DNA from: DASPWV01 sp046727855 | GTDB taxonomy: Bacteria; Acidobacteriota; Vicinamibacteria; Vicinamibacterales; UBA2999 | Direction of reading: 5' to 3' | NCBI GenBank assembly: GCA_046727855.1 | Contig: JBKPDL010000195.1 | Span: 1-32,893, forward strand | DNA: 32,893 nt | Shown here: positions 22,546 through 31,380 of the stretch, piece by piece | Numbering within the stretch: the stretch's first letter is position 1 | Layout of the letters: the number at the start of each line of letters is the position of its first letter | Notes under the pieces: generated by a model | The model's database searches: none | Told to the model about the DNA's origin: nothing | What the model saw: the letters and a program-made list of their open reading frames with translations, nothing else | Program-made: the position numbers and the translations under genes

Positions 22546-24288
22546 ATGCGTTGGCATACCCGCCCGCTCGTCGGTTGTATTGCACTCATCATCGCGGCCA
22601 CGGCCTGCAAAGGTGCCCAGCCGAGCGTCGAACCCGCAACACTGGTCCTGCGCAACGGAACGATCGCGACGGTCGACTCTGCCAGGCCGCAAGCGCAGGC
22701 GCTCGCCTTTCGCGGCGACACCATCGCCGCAGTGGGATCGAACGAAGAGATCCAGCCACTCGTCGGCGCGGGCACTGAAGTCATCGATCTCGCAGGCCAG
22801 TTTGCAATGCCGGGCTTCATCGATGGCCACGGCCACTTCATGAACCTCGGCCAGTCCAAGATGAACCTCGATTTGATGGACGTGAAGAATTGGAACGAGA
22901 TCGTCATGATGGTGGGCGAGGCCGCGAGCCGCGCCACGCCTGGAGACTGGATTCTGGGTCGCGGTTGGCATCAAGAAAAGTGGGACACGAAGCCAGACCC
23001 CAACGTCGAGGGTTTTCCGCTACATGACGCGCTCAGCAAGGCATCGCCAAACAATCCGGTGATGCTCACACACGCCAGCGGCCACGCAGCGTTCGTCAAC
23101 GCGAAGGCGATGGAGGCCGCCGGCATCACGGCGAAGGCGCCAAATCCCCCGGGCGGCGAAATTCTGAAAGACAAGTCGGGGCGGCCGATCGGCATGCTGC
23201 GGGAGACGGCGCAAAACCTCGCCGGCCAGGCACACGCGGCCTGGCGCGCGAAGAAAACCGCTGATGAAAACCGCGCCGACGCGCATCGACGCATTCAGCT
23301 CGCCGTCCAGGAAGCGCTCGCCAACGGTGTCACGAGTTTGCAGGATGCGGGCGAGGACTTCGCGACCATCGACATCATCAAGGAAGCCCTGGCCAACGGT
23401 GAGCTGGGAATTCGCGTTTGGGTCATGGTGCGCGACAGCAATGAGAACCTCAAATCAAAGCTGCCGGCATACAAGGCCGTCGGCCTAGGTGACAAGCGCC
23501 TGACGATTGCCGCGATCAAGAAGACCATCGATGGAGCGCTCGGATCTCGCGGCGCGTGGCTGCTCGAGCCCTACGCCGATCTGCCCGGACACACGGGCCT
23601 GAATACATTGCCGGTCGAAGAAGTACAGGGCGCCGCGCAGATCGCGCTCGATAACGGTGTGCAGTTGAACGTCCACGCCATTGGCGATCGCGCCAATCGC
23701 ACGGTGCTGGACATCTACGAAGCGGCGTTCACATCGCGGCCGGATCAAAAGGATCTGCGCTGGCGCATCGAGCATGCGCAACATCTCAACGCCGCCGACA
23801 TTCCGCGCTTCGGCCAGCTCGGCGTGATTGCCTCGATGCAGGGGATTCACGCGACCTCAGATGCGCCGTTCGTGATTGCGCGGCTCGGTGCCCAGCGCGC
23901 CGAGGAGGGCGCCTACGTCTGGCGAAAGCTGATGAAGAGCGGTGCCATCGTCAGCAACGGTACGGACACGCCGGTGGAGCGGATCAATCCGATTGCGAAT
24001 TTCTACGCGACCGTCACCAGGAAATTGAAAGACGGCAGCACGTTTTATCCCGATCAGCGTATGAGCCGAGAGGAGGCGTTGAAGTCGTACACCTGGAACG
24101 CAGCGTACGCGGCAAAGGAAGAAGGCATCAAGGGCTCGCTGTCTGCCGGCAAGCTCGCAGATGTGACGGTACTGTCGAAGAATCTCCTCACGGTACCCAA
24201 CGAGGAGATCCTTACGACCAAGGTGATCTACACGATCGTTGGCGGCAAGATCGTGTATCGCGGTGACGCGCGGGCATTGACAAACTGA
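22546..24288 (+). CDS. YtcJ-like amidohydrolase lipoprotein
   Basis: The 580-residue protein has a lipoprotein signal ending ATAC at Cys21, so it is probably anchored to a membrane. The amidohydro_3 (YtcJ/NfdA-like) fold follows: an N-terminal strand LVLRNGTIATVDSARPQA, the metal-binding HxH in MPGFIDGHGHFMNLG (His95, His97), the second cluster VQLNVHAIGDRANRTVLD, the ADH-helix region WRIEHAQHLNAADIPRFG, and the final Asp in VSNGTDTPVERINP. The end GSLSAGKLADVTVLSKNLLT is the family's typical C-terminal strand. These enzymes hydrolyse amides; substrates are mostly unknown. The start ATG 22546 has a strong upstream GGAGG. It ends at a hairpin-rich intergenic region. Confidence 0.9.
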   Translation: MRWHTRPLVGCIALIIAATACKGAQPSVEPATLVLRNGTIATVDSARPQAQALAFRGDTIAAVGSNEEIQPLVGAGTEVIDLAGQFAMPGFIDGHGHFMNLGQSKMNLDLMDVKNWNEIVMMVGEAASRATPGDWILGRGWHQEKWDTKPDPNVEGFPLHDALSKASPNNPVMLTHASGHAAFVNAKAMEAAGITAKAPNPPGGEILKDKSGRPIGMLRETAQNLAGQAHAAWRAKKTADENRADAHRRIQLAVQEALANGVTSLQDAGEDFATIDIIKEALANGELGIRVWVMVRDSNENLKSKLPAYKAVGLGDKRLTIAAIKKTIDGALGSRGAWLLEPYADLPGHTGLNTLPVEEVQGAAQIALDNGVQLNVHAIGDRANRTVLDIYEAAFTSRPDQKDLRWRIEHAQHLNAADIPRFGQLGVIASMQGIHATSDAPFVIARLGAQRAEEGAYVWRKLMKSGAIVSNGTDTPVERINPIANFYATVTRKLKDGSTFYPDQRMSREEALKSYTWNAAYAAKEEGIKGSLSAGKLADVTVLSKNLLTVPNEEILTTKVIYTIVGGKIVYRGDARALTN

Positions 24289-24334
24289 GGGCGAGCAGGT
24301 TCGCAGGCGGTCCGCTGCGGCGCTCGTTTGCAGG

Positions 24335-24357
24335 GGCGGCGCCGTTCGGGCGCCGCC
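24335..24357. terminator. Strong GC hairpin between convergent genes
   Basis: GGCGGCGCC (24335-24343) and GGCGCCGCC (24349-24357) form a perfect 9-bp stem with a 5-nt loop, 46 nt after the amidohydrolase stop. No T-tract follows on either strand, so it is an imperfect terminator; it may act with Rho or simply be a REP-like element. Confidence 0.45.
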
Positions 24358-24372
24358 GTTCACGCGTAGCGA

Positions 24373-24388
24373 CGGACCTTCAGGTCCG
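24373..24388. repeat. REP-like palindrome CGGACCT/AGGTCCG
   Basis: CGGACCT (24373-24379) and AGGTCCG (24382-24388) are perfectly complementary around TC. The segment beginning GTAGCGACGGACCTTCAGG looks to me like a dispersed intergenic repeat common in Acidobacteriota; only one copy is in the window, so repetition was not tested. Confidence 0.4.
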
Positions 24389-24397
24389 CCTCAGACC

Positions 24398-24418
24398 GCG
24401 CGCGGCACGGCCGCGCGC
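24398..24418. repeat. GC-rich inverted repeat GCGCGCGGC/GCCGCGCGC
   Basis: A perfect 9-bp stem with a 3-nt loop (ACG at 24407-24409) lies 9 nt after the REP-like palindrome. With the two neighbouring hairpins it gives three stable stems in 85 nt, all between the convergent stops at 24288 and 24454. Confidence 0.5.
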
Positions 24419-24453
24419 ACCCGCAAACCTGCAAAACCTGCGAGCTGCGGAAC

Positions 24454-27189
24454 CTACTCGTTCGTTGTAGCCGCCGCCTTCCCCATCTGCGCCGCCGGCA
24501 CCGGCGTGGACGGCCCGTGGAACATCCCGTTGAACAACAGCTTGAACGTGGCACGCGGCTGCGCCCGGAAGTCGATCTGGCTTGCGTAGGTCACGACATA
24601 GCCTTTGCCGACACGGAACGACATCACGTTGGCCACATCGCGGAGGTACTCTTCGCCGAGCAGCCATCCGCTGCGCAGGATGTCCTTGCGCGGATATCGT
24701 GAGGCGACCGACGCTTCCATGCCGAAGCCTGGCCGCAGACGGTATGCCTGATCGCCTTCGAAGAAGACGGGCCACTGCTCGGGCATGCCCCACGCCACAG
24801 GGTGGTTCGGATCGAACTCGTTCTGCAGCAACGAGCCGGGGCAATAGAACAAGTTCTCCGGATCGGCCACGCGGTCGCGCAGCACCTGCATCAGGTTCGC
24901 AGGGCTGGTGAACGCGTCGCGAAGTGCGCGATCGACGGCGCTGGCAGGGACCTGCTGCGTGTTCTGCTGCTGACCGCCTCCGCCGAAGCGCGGCGGCGCT
25001 TCTGGCAACGCCTTTTCGATCGGCAGGTCGAGCAAGTCGCGCGCCGTTTCAACGGCGCTGCCAATCGCCAGCAGCGTGCCGCCGTTCTCGACAAACGCAC
25101 GCAGCTTCTTCCACCCGTCATCGCCGACGCCGAAGGCCCACGACCAGTCCGCAGGATCGTTGCGCTTCGGGTCGAGGCCGTTCACGACGCGCGCACGAGT
25201 CGTGCCCGAGGGCAGAAGGATGACGTCGTATTTCGCGTTCAAGTCACCCTGAAAGTCCTGCGACTTGACGATCTCGTGATTCACGCCGTACTGCTCGAGG
25301 ATCCACATCAGCCATCCGCCAGGCATGTTGCCCGCGCCCTTCCATAGGCCAACCTTTGTGTTTGGCTTCAGCCGGTATCCCTCAACCGCTGGCGTGCGAT
25401 CGGCAGCAGTAACGAGCACGCCGAGCTCGCTTGCCGCCTTCTCGACAATCCTCTGTGATGCGGGCGTGGGCGGTATCACATAGGTTCCTGGCGCGAACTT
25501 CTGTCCCGCGGATTCGAACGCCTTCGCCGCGCGGAAGATCGGAACGTTGGCTTTCTGCAGCTCGGTCACCATCTTGAACGTGCCGTACGAATCGGGGCCG
25601 ATCAGGTACGCACCCTTCGCGCGCGCCGGCGGCGCGCTGGCGATGGGCGCGATCGTTTTCACCAGCTCCAACGTCGCGTCGAACGGCTGCTCGATGGCGT
25701 CGACCGTCACGCCCATTAACATCCAGAGTGTATGGCCGGTGACATCGTAGGGAGGTTCCGGGGGTCCGCCCGGGAAGAGCCGCAAGTCCGGATAGTTCTG
25801 CCGCTCGAGCATCGTCTTGGCGAAGGCGCCGTACGGCTGCGCTGTTTTGATCACCCACGAACCCGCCGCATATTGCTTGCCGTTTGCGGTGAACGGCGCC
25901 GTCGCCTTGTGGATCTCCACCTCGCCGAATTTCAAGATATCGAGCATCTCGTAAGTGGCGAACGGATCGCGCTGTGCCGCAGGCACTATGAAGGCGTAGG
26001 GGCCCTTGTTGTAGTTGGTCCAATCGCCGTGCACGCGGTAAAAGTTGTAGAGCCATTCGCGCCCGTACTTGGCGACGTGCGACATGCCCGCAAGCGCGAC
26101 GATGATGCCGTAGTCCACTTGCTGTCCGAGTGTCCACGTGTCCTTCGAGTACGGAACCGGGAAATTCCAGCGCGGCTCCTGCGGACCGAGCGGCGTTCCC
26201 GTCTGGGGATTGACATACGGATCGGCGAGGTTGCCGCTCGCGATCTCCGTCAGGATGCGCGGCTGACCGTGGTAGATCATGTACTGCCGAGCGGGCGTCC
26301 ACATGTCGTAGCCTTGGAGCCACGCTACGCCTTCTTTTCCCTCGGCAAGTAACGCGGTCGCCATCGCGGAGCCCACAGCCTCCTGACCCGCCGCCAAGAC
26401 CGGATGAAAATTCACGTCGTGTGGATCGGTGAACGGCGGCACGAAGATGCGCGAGTTGCCCGCACCCTGCTGGTGCATGTCGTGCGTGATGATCGGCTTG
26501 TATTTGTTTTGCACCAGCTCGATGTTCATGCGCGTTTCTTTCTGCGTGAACATGAACCAATCGCGGTTATCGTCATGGCCGACGTACTTGTGGTACAGGT
26601 CCGGGAATACGCGGGTGTAGTTGGTGCCCTTGGTCTTGTACCAGTGATCGATCACGAGATGCTGACCGTCCGGGTTTTGCGAGGGGACCATCAGGACGAC
26701 GGCGTTGTCGAGGATCTCGCGAATCTGAGGCGAGTTCTCGGTGGCCAGACGATGAACGATATCAATGATCGCCTGGCCGTTTGAAACCTCAGTGGAGTGA
26801 ATCGTCGCGTACAGGAGGTAAAACGGCTTGCCTTCGGCTGCCAGCTTCTGCGCCTCACCGTCGGATAACGTACGGGGATCGGCGAGGCGCCTGTTGATCT
26901 CGACCAGCCGATCGAATCGTGCCAGATTCTGCGGTGCGCTGATCCTCAGGAGCGCATACGAATTGCCCATCGTCGTCTTTCCGAGCTCCTCGAACTTGAC
27001 GCGATCGGTCGACTTGGCGAGCAACTGAAAGTACTCGAGGACCTTCGGATAGCGCGCGAGCTCACCATCAGTTCCCGGCTTGAAGCCGAAGAACTGCTCG
27101 GGCGTCGGTACTTGCTGCGCGATCGCCGGGGGTGCCGCGCCAGCCAGCATGGTGATCAGGAGAAACAGGGTGTTCATGGTGTTGCGCAT
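24454..27189 (-). CDS. Secreted M14 zinc carboxypeptidase, large (about 911 residues)
   Basis: After a signal peptide (NTLFLLITMLAGAAPPAIAQ) comes an M14 carboxypeptidase domain over roughly residues 40-380. The first zinc ligands are in ATIHSTEVSNG (His131, Glu134), the substrate-binding region is VPSQNPDGQHL, then GHDDNRDWFMF, and the third ligand is in THDMHQQGAG. A long C-terminal part (residues about 500-900) includes a glutamine-amidotransferase-like segment: VILLPSGTTRARVVNG, then FVENGGTLLAIGSAVE. This large architecture is common in secreted peptidases of Acidobacteriota and Bacteroidota. Start choice among ATGs 27198, 27189 and 27177 is open. It starts 50 nt after the pcm stop on the same strand and ends at the hairpin cluster, so it is probably the operon's last gene. 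Confidence 0.88.
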   Translation of the reverse strand: MRNTMNTLFLLITMLAGAAPPAIAQQVPTPEQFFGFKPGTDGELARYPKVLEYFQLLAKSTDRVKFEELGKTTMGNSYALLRISAPQNLARFDRLVEINRRLADPRTLSDGEAQKLAAEGKPFYLLYATIHSTEVSNGQAIIDIVHRLATENSPQIREILDNAVVLMVPSQNPDGQHLVIDHWYKTKGTNYTRVFPDLYHKYVGHDDNRDWFMFTQKETRMNIELVQNKYKPIITHDMHQQGAGNSRIFVPPFTDPHDVNFHPVLAAGQEAVGSAMATALLAEGKEGVAWLQGYDMWTPARQYMIYHGQPRILTEIASGNLADPYVNPQTGTPLGPQEPRWNFPVPYSKDTWTLGQQVDYGIIVALAGMSHVAKYGREWLYNFYRVHGDWTNYNKGPYAFIVPAAQRDPFATYEMLDILKFGEVEIHKATAPFTANGKQYAAGSWVIKTAQPYGAFAKTMLERQNYPDLRLFPGGPPEPPYDVTGHTLWMLMGVTVDAIEQPFDATLELVKTIAPIASAPPARAKGAYLIGPDSYGTFKMVTELQKANVPIFRAAKAFESAGQKFAPGTYVIPPTPASQRIVEKAASELGVLVTAADRTPAVEGYRLKPNTKVGLWKGAGNMPGGWLMWILEQYGVNHEIVKSQDFQGDLNAKYDVILLPSGTTRARVVNGLDPKRNDPADWSWAFGVGDDGWKKLRAFVENGGTLLAIGSAVETARDLLDLPIEKALPEAPPRFGGGGQQQNTQQVPASAVDRALRDAFTSPANLMQVLRDRVADPENLFYCPGSLLQNEFDPNHPVAWGMPEQWPVFFEGDQAYRLRPGFGMEASVASRYPRKDILRSGWLLGEEYLRDVANVMSFRVGKGYVVTYASQIDFRAQPRATFKLLFNGMFHGPSTPVPAAQMGKAAATTNE

Positions 27190-27239
27190 CCCGCGCATGT
27201 TACACCGGGCGCACCCCGGGGAGGCGCAGCCGCCGGTCA

Positions 27240-27875
27240 CTAGTGGCTGCGTATCAGCGGCACGAAGCGAACCGGCAGTCTCGACTGTTCGCGCAAGCCG
27301 TCTGCGGTTTTCCTGAAGACGATTAAGTCCTGTTCACCGCGGCCGACCGGTACGGCGATTCGTCCGCCTATCGAGAGCTGCTCGACCAGTGGCAAAGGCA
27401 GGTGGTCCGGCGCGGCGGTGACGATAATCGCGTCGAACGGGCTGGCCTCCGGCCATCCTGCATAACCATCGCCGAACCGTGCGTGGATATTCCGGTAGCC
27501 GAGCGCGTCGAGAATCCGGGCGGCCTGCTCCGCGAGTTCCGGAACGATTTCCACCGTGTAGACGTCGGCAGCGAGCTCGGCGAGGACGGCGGTCTGATAA
27601 CCCGATCCCGTGCCCACTTCGAGCACACGCGCGCCGGTGGGCAGCGCAAGCTGCTCGGTCATGTAGGCGACGATGTAGGGTTGCGAGATGGTTTGCCCGA
27701 AGCCGACGTTCATTGGATGATCGCCATACGCGATCGCGACGTCGGCATCTCGTACGAAGCGGTGACGCGGGACGTGCTCCATCGCCGCGAGCACGCGGAG
27801 GTCGCGAATGCCACGCGCACGAATCTGCGTATCGACCATTTGCCGCCGGCGCTCCGCCAGCAGCGCTTCATCCAT
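27240..27875 (-). CDS. pcm: Protein-L-isoaspartate O-methyltransferase
   Basis: The cytoplasmic repair enzyme Pcm methylates isoaspartyl residues in damaged proteins using S-adenosylmethionine. The 211-residue product has the family length and motifs: FGQTISQPYIVAYMTEQL, the SAM-binding motif I VLEVGTGSGYQTAVLA (residues 84-99), YTVEIVPELAEQA, DGYAGWPEASPFDAIIVT and the end IGGRIAVPVGRGEQDLIVF. The ATG at 27875 starts MDEALLAERRRQMVD. Its likely operon partner is the M14 peptidase gene 50 nt downstream. The 113 nt upstream hold no clear element. Confidence 0.96.
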   Translation of the reverse strand: MDEALLAERRRQMVDTQIRARGIRDLRVLAAMEHVPRHRFVRDADVAIAYGDHPMNVGFGQTISQPYIVAYMTEQLALPTGARVLEVGTGSGYQTAVLAELAADVYTVEIVPELAEQAARILDALGYRNIHARFGDGYAGWPEASPFDAIIVTAAPDHLPLPLVEQLSIGGRIAVPVGRGEQDLIVFRKTADGLREQSRLPVRFVPLIRSH

Positions 27876-27988
27876 GAGCAGATCGTACTAGATCGGTATG
27901 GGCGAATCTAAGGTCCGCCGCGATAACAGATTCGAACTGGTCGGTGGGTACCTAATTAGCGGACACAAAGGGCCGCATTGCAGAAAAT

Positions 27989-29152
27989 TCAAAGCGGTCG
28001 ACGTACCCGAGCGTAGCGTGGGCCACGAATCGCGAGATCGATGACATCAGAAGGCGTCAGGTTCTTGTACCCGTCAGCCTGCAAGTCCTTGATGTACTGC
28101 GCGTCGACCCGGTGAATGCGCATTTTGATCAACTGATCAATCGAGATCGTCCGGAAGCCGACCTCGTGAATCGATCGGATGAACTGCGGCGTCACTTTGT
28201 GAATGCGCAGCTTGACGAGCGCGTCGCTGTCGAGCCCGGCAAATCCCAAGGACTTGAGCTCGTCGATCTCCTGCACGGTGACTTTATGAATCTGCATCTT
28301 CACGAGATCCTCGGCGAGCAGGCCGCGATAGTTGCGCTCGTGCAAGGCCCGAACAAACTCCGGTGTCACTCTGTGGATCCGGAAACGAACGAGATCTTCG
28401 GCCGGGAGCGCCTGGTAGCCGACATCGCCGAGGGCTTTGATGAACTCCGGCGTCACTTTGTGAATACGGAAGCGCACCAGGTCGTCCGTGGAGAGCCCTT
28501 TGAAACCGGCGGCTTGCATAGCGCGCACATAGTCCGGCGTGGCACCGTGGATGCGCATGCGAACCAGCTCCTCGATCGCGAGATCTTTATAACCGAGTGC
28601 GCCGAGCTCGCGAATCATCTCGGCAGTGACGCGATGGATGCGCATGCGGATGAGGTCGTCGAGCGCAATCGATGAATATCCGGCGTCACGAAGGCTGCGC
28701 GTGAAGGCTTGCGTCACATCAATCAAGGCCAGCCGCATCAGCTGGTCGCTCGAGAGATTCCGATATCCAAGGCCCGACATGGCAGAGACATAGGCCGGGT
28801 TGGCGCCAAACGTGAACGTGCCATTGCCGCGGCCGTTGTCGAACGTTCCTTGAAACCGAAACACGCCAGCTTCTCGCGTCCACGCAAAACGGGCGTCGTT
28901 GGCGAGACCGTTCAGCGCCGCGGGCGGCAACCCCTCCAGCTCGGAGACGCGGACGCTGGAACCCCATCGGCTATCGCCGCTCTCGTTGCGCAAATTCAGT
29001 TGAATCCGCCGTTCACCATCGTCCGACCACCCTTGTCGCGTGTCGGCCGACCATTCGCCCCTGGCCGTCACCGACGGATCAGAAGGTTGTGCGACGAGGC
29101 GCGAGGAAGCGGTCACCAGAGTGAGCGCGACAGCAAGGCAGGCGCGAGTCAT
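27989..29152 (-). CDS. Secreted protein of tandem 29-residue repeats
   Basis: The 387-residue product from the ATG at 29152 has a signal peptide (ACLAVALTLVTASSRLVAQ), then about 105 residues of a beta-rich domain (RGEWSADTRQGWSDDG, GNGTFTFGANPAYVS). Residues 129-360 are exactly eight 29-residue units, with a partial ninth of 27 residues at 361-387. The consensus is roughly Gly-aromatic, a hydrophobic/Ser patch, DDLVRMRIHKVTPEFIRAL. This repeat resembles the tails found in some M56 and secreted proteins of Acidobacteriota and is probably a helical solenoid. No function is known to me. It is divergent from the DinB/YfiT gene; a start upstream at 29302 would overlap that gene and lacks the signal peptide. 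Confidence 0.85.
   Translation of the reverse strand: MTRACLAVALTLVTASSRLVAQPSDPSVTARGEWSADTRQGWSDDGERRIQLNLRNESGDSRWGSSVRVSELEGLPPAALNGLANDARFAWTREAGVFRFQGTFDNGRGNGTFTFGANPAYVSAMSGLGYRNLSSDQLMRLALIDVTQAFTRSLRDAGYSSIALDDLIRMRIHRVTAEMIRELGALGYKDLAIEELVRMRIHGATPDYVRAMQAAGFKGLSTDDLVRFRIHKVTPEFIKALGDVGYQALPAEDLVRFRIHRVTPEFVRALHERNYRGLLAEDLVKMQIHKVTVQEIDELKSLGFAGLDSDALVKLRIHKVTPQFIRSIHEVGFRTISIDQLIKMRIHRVDAQYIKDLQADGYKNLTPSDVIDLAIRGPRYARVRRPL
28073..28768 (-). repeat. Eight tandem 87-bp units encoding 29-residue repeats
   Basis: The 696 bp are an exact multiple of 87 (8 x 87), with no length change between units. Units share residues at fixed places: Gly-Tyr/Phe at 1-2, Leu at 10, Ile-His at 15-16 in most units, Thr at 19 in most. 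The DNA units differ widely from one another, so the repeats are old and kept by selection on the protein. Confidence 0.85.
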
Positions 29153-29259
29153 GCCCGCTTGGATGGTGAACAGGCCGGGAGGGTTGGAATGAACCGTTTT
29201 TGTCAGCGGCATGAGGATTTCCGCGTTGAGCCTCTGGAGAGGATTCATATGATCGGCAG

Positions 29260-29766
29260 ATGGATTTCCGTTACCCGGTCGGGAAATTCGAGGCCGACGC
29301 AAACGTCACCCCAGACAAGCGCAAAGCGTGGATCGCGCAGATCGCGGCGCTTCCAACCGACCTGAATGCCGCACTCGCGCACTTGCCGTCCGGTGGCCTC
29401 GATCGGCCGTACCGAGAGGGCGGATGGACGGCCCGGCAGGTCGTGCATCACCTGGCCGATAGTCATCTCAACGCCTACATCCGCGTGCGGCTCGCGCTCA
29501 CGGAGGATAATCCGCGCATCAAGACATATGAGGAAGCGGAGTGGGCAAAGCTCGAGGACGCGCGGCTTGCCGATCCGTCGCCGTCACTCGCCATTCTCGA
29601 CGGCGTGCATAAGCGGTTCACGATCCTGTTGGACTCGCTCAAGCCCGAACAGTTTGCCCGCCAGGCCAGTCATCCGGAGTGGGGCGCTATTACTGTGGAC
29701 TGGTTGGTGCAGATGTACGCCTGGCATTGCCGCCACCATGTTGCGCACATCAGGCAGATTCGCTGA
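29260..29766 (+). CDS. DinB/YfiT-family putative metal-dependent hydrolase
   Basis: The 168-residue protein matches the YfiT (bacillithiol-transferase-like) branch of the DinB superfamily: MDFRYPVGKFEADA, GGWTARQVVHHLADSHLNAY and the final WHCRHHVAHIRQIR. The three-histidine metal site is visible in VHHLADSH and in WHCRHHVAHI. Known members act as thiol transferases or hydrolases with a nickel or zinc ion; the thiol partner here is not known. It stands alone on the plus strand, divergent from the 29-residue repeat gene, and its end overlaps the convergent GlcD-type gene by 17 nt. Confidence 0.87.
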   Translation: MDFRYPVGKFEADANVTPDKRKAWIAQIAALPTDLNAALAHLPSGGLDRPYREGGWTARQVVHHLADSHLNAYIRVRLALTEDNPRIKTYEEAEWAKLEDARLADPSPSLAILDGVHKRFTILLDSLKPEQFARQASHPEWGAITVDWLVQMYAWHCRHHVAHIRQIR

Positions 29767-31357
29767 ACGGGAACAACACGCCACGCGCGAACTTCCATTC
29801 GGGATCCAGCGTGCGCTTGACGCGCTGCATCGAGGTAATGCCCGCGTCTCCGTAGAGCATCCGCAGCAGCTGCTGCTTCATTGTGCTGCGGCCCACGCCG
29901 TGCTCGGCCAGGGGCGACCCGCCCATCTCAATCACTTTCCGTCCAAGCTCCAGCATGATGTTCTTGCCTTCTTCGACATCGCGATAGGTGCGTGGGATGA
30001 CGTTCGGGTGAACGTTGCCGTCAGAGATGTGCCCCCACACTGCGAGATCGACGCCACGTTCGGCGAACAGTCTCCGGCATGTGCTCATCATCTCTGCAAA
30101 CCGATGGAACGGCACGATGCTGTCGGACGCCGTTTTGTGAATACGGCCATCGACCTGTGCCTGTGCGAGCGCGACACGCCTGTTGGTACTTGCGGGTGCC
30201 GATTCACGAAATTCGGCCAATGCCGAGCGACGCGCCGCATTATCGGGCAGAACAATCTCGGTGTCATCGAGTGCGCCGAATCGATCCAGGATGCGGCACA
30301 AGTGGACCAGGGGCGTATCGGGCGCCGCCGAACTTCGCGCGTCGGCAAGTTCCGCCCACAACTCGGACGGCGGCGCACTGTGCGACAACTCGATTTGCAC
30401 GATCAGCACGAGCATCGTCTCGTCAGGAAGCACCACGTTGAGACGACGATCGATGCCATCTTCTTTGATGAGATCGAGCGCGCGGCGATCGATGTGCTCG
30501 ATCGCTGCCACGTCGAGTCCGCGAGGATCGTTTGACGCCCACGTGTCGCGTGCTGCTTGCCTGAGCACTTCGACGAGATCGATCGCGAGCGCTTCGCTGC
30601 GCATTGGCACCAGTGCCCAACACGCGGCAGGAGGACGCGCCGCGACACGAAAAGTGACATCGACGATAGCCGCGAGCGTCCCTTCCGATCCGATGAAGAG
30701 ATCGATCAGGTCCATGCCCGGCTGCGAGTAATATCCAGCCGAGCACTTTGGCACGTCGGGCATGCGCAGCTGCGGCATCGTGAGCTGTGTCACTCCGCGT
30801 GCGGTCTCGATCTCGAACAGGCCTTCCTCAGATGCGACGCATTCGCCGCGACCGAACTCGATCAATTCGCCATTCGCGAGAACCGCGGTCAGGCCTTCGA
30901 CCCAGTGCCTTGTCGTGCCGTATTTGAACGTGGCCGCGCCAGCAGCGTTCGTCGATGTTGCGCCGCCAGCCGTTGCACCCAGAAACGTCGGGACCGGTGG
31001 CAGCCACAAGTTGCGCGTCGCCAGTTCCTGCTGAAGCGCAGCGAGCGTGACGCCTGCGCCCACCGTCGCCGTCGACGAGGAGATGGAGAGCCTCTGCAAT
31101 CGCTCAGTGCTGAGCACGATATCGTCGGACGGCGTCGCGCCACCTGTGAGCGATGACTGCGCGCCAATGGCAAGCACACGGCGCGCATGTCGGACGACGG
31201 CGGCAACCTCGTGAACGTCGGCTGGACGAGTAACAGCTGCGGCGCGCCCGCCCGGGAAATGCGCGGCGTCCTCAACATAGCGGCGCAGCACGTCAGGATC
31301 AGTTTCAACTGAAGGCAGCGCGAGCTGCTTGGGTTGTCGCGTAACAATTCGGTTCAC
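29750..31357 (-). CDS. GlcD-type FAD-linked oxidase (D-lactate/glycolate dehydrogenase family)
   Basis: The 535-residue protein from GTG 31357 has the PCMH FAD-binding fold (GAQSSLTGGATPSDDIVLST, GGATSTNAAGAATFKYGTTR, FIGSEGTLAAIVDVTF) and the C-terminal substrate domain with the family's histidine motif WGHISDGNVHPNVIP and AEHGVGRSTMKQQLLR. It oxidises 2-hydroxy acids such as D-lactate or glycolate in a membrane-linked or cytoplasmic reaction. Partner subunits GlcE and GlcF are not adjacent, so it is more like a single-subunit dehydrogenase. The LysE exporter ends 24 nt upstream, and its 3' end overlaps the DinB/YfiT gene by 17 nt. Confidence 0.9.
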   Translation of the reverse strand: MNRIVTRQPKQLALPSVETDPDVLRRYVEDAAHFPGGRAAAVTRPADVHEVAAVVRHARRVLAIGAQSSLTGGATPSDDIVLSTERLQRLSISSSTATVGAGVTLAALQQELATRNLWLPPVPTFLGATAGGATSTNAAGAATFKYGTTRHWVEGLTAVLANGELIEFGRGECVASEEGLFEIETARGVTQLTMPQLRMPDVPKCSAGYYSQPGMDLIDLFIGSEGTLAAIVDVTFRVAARPPAACWALVPMRSEALAIDLVEVLRQAARDTWASNDPRGLDVAAIEHIDRRALDLIKEDGIDRRLNVVLPDETMLVLIVQIELSHSAPPSELWAELADARSSAAPDTPLVHLCRILDRFGALDDTEIVLPDNAARRSALAEFRESAPASTNRRVALAQAQVDGRIHKTASDSIVPFHRFAEMMSTCRRLFAERGVDLAVWGHISDGNVHPNVIPRTYRDVEEGKNIMLELGRKVIEMGGSPLAEHGVGRSTMKQQLLRMLYGDAGITSMQRVKRTLDPEWKFARGVLFPFSESA

Positions 31358-31380
31358 GACGCTATTGTCTGCCGTGCGCG

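Noticed and set aside
25382..26560. A 392-residue minus-strand frame inside the M14 gene
   Set aside because: It is the shifted frame of the M14 peptidase gene, Arg/His-rich with no domain signature.
28073..28768. Periodic DNA considered as a CRISPR-like array
   Set aside because: The 87-bp period is coding, lies in one open frame, and units are conserved at protein level only, with no separate spacers.
29153..29302. Upstream extension of the 29-residue repeat protein
   Set aside because: The extra 50 residues have no signal peptide and would overlap the divergent DinB/YfiT gene; the ATG at 29152 starts at a clear signal peptide.
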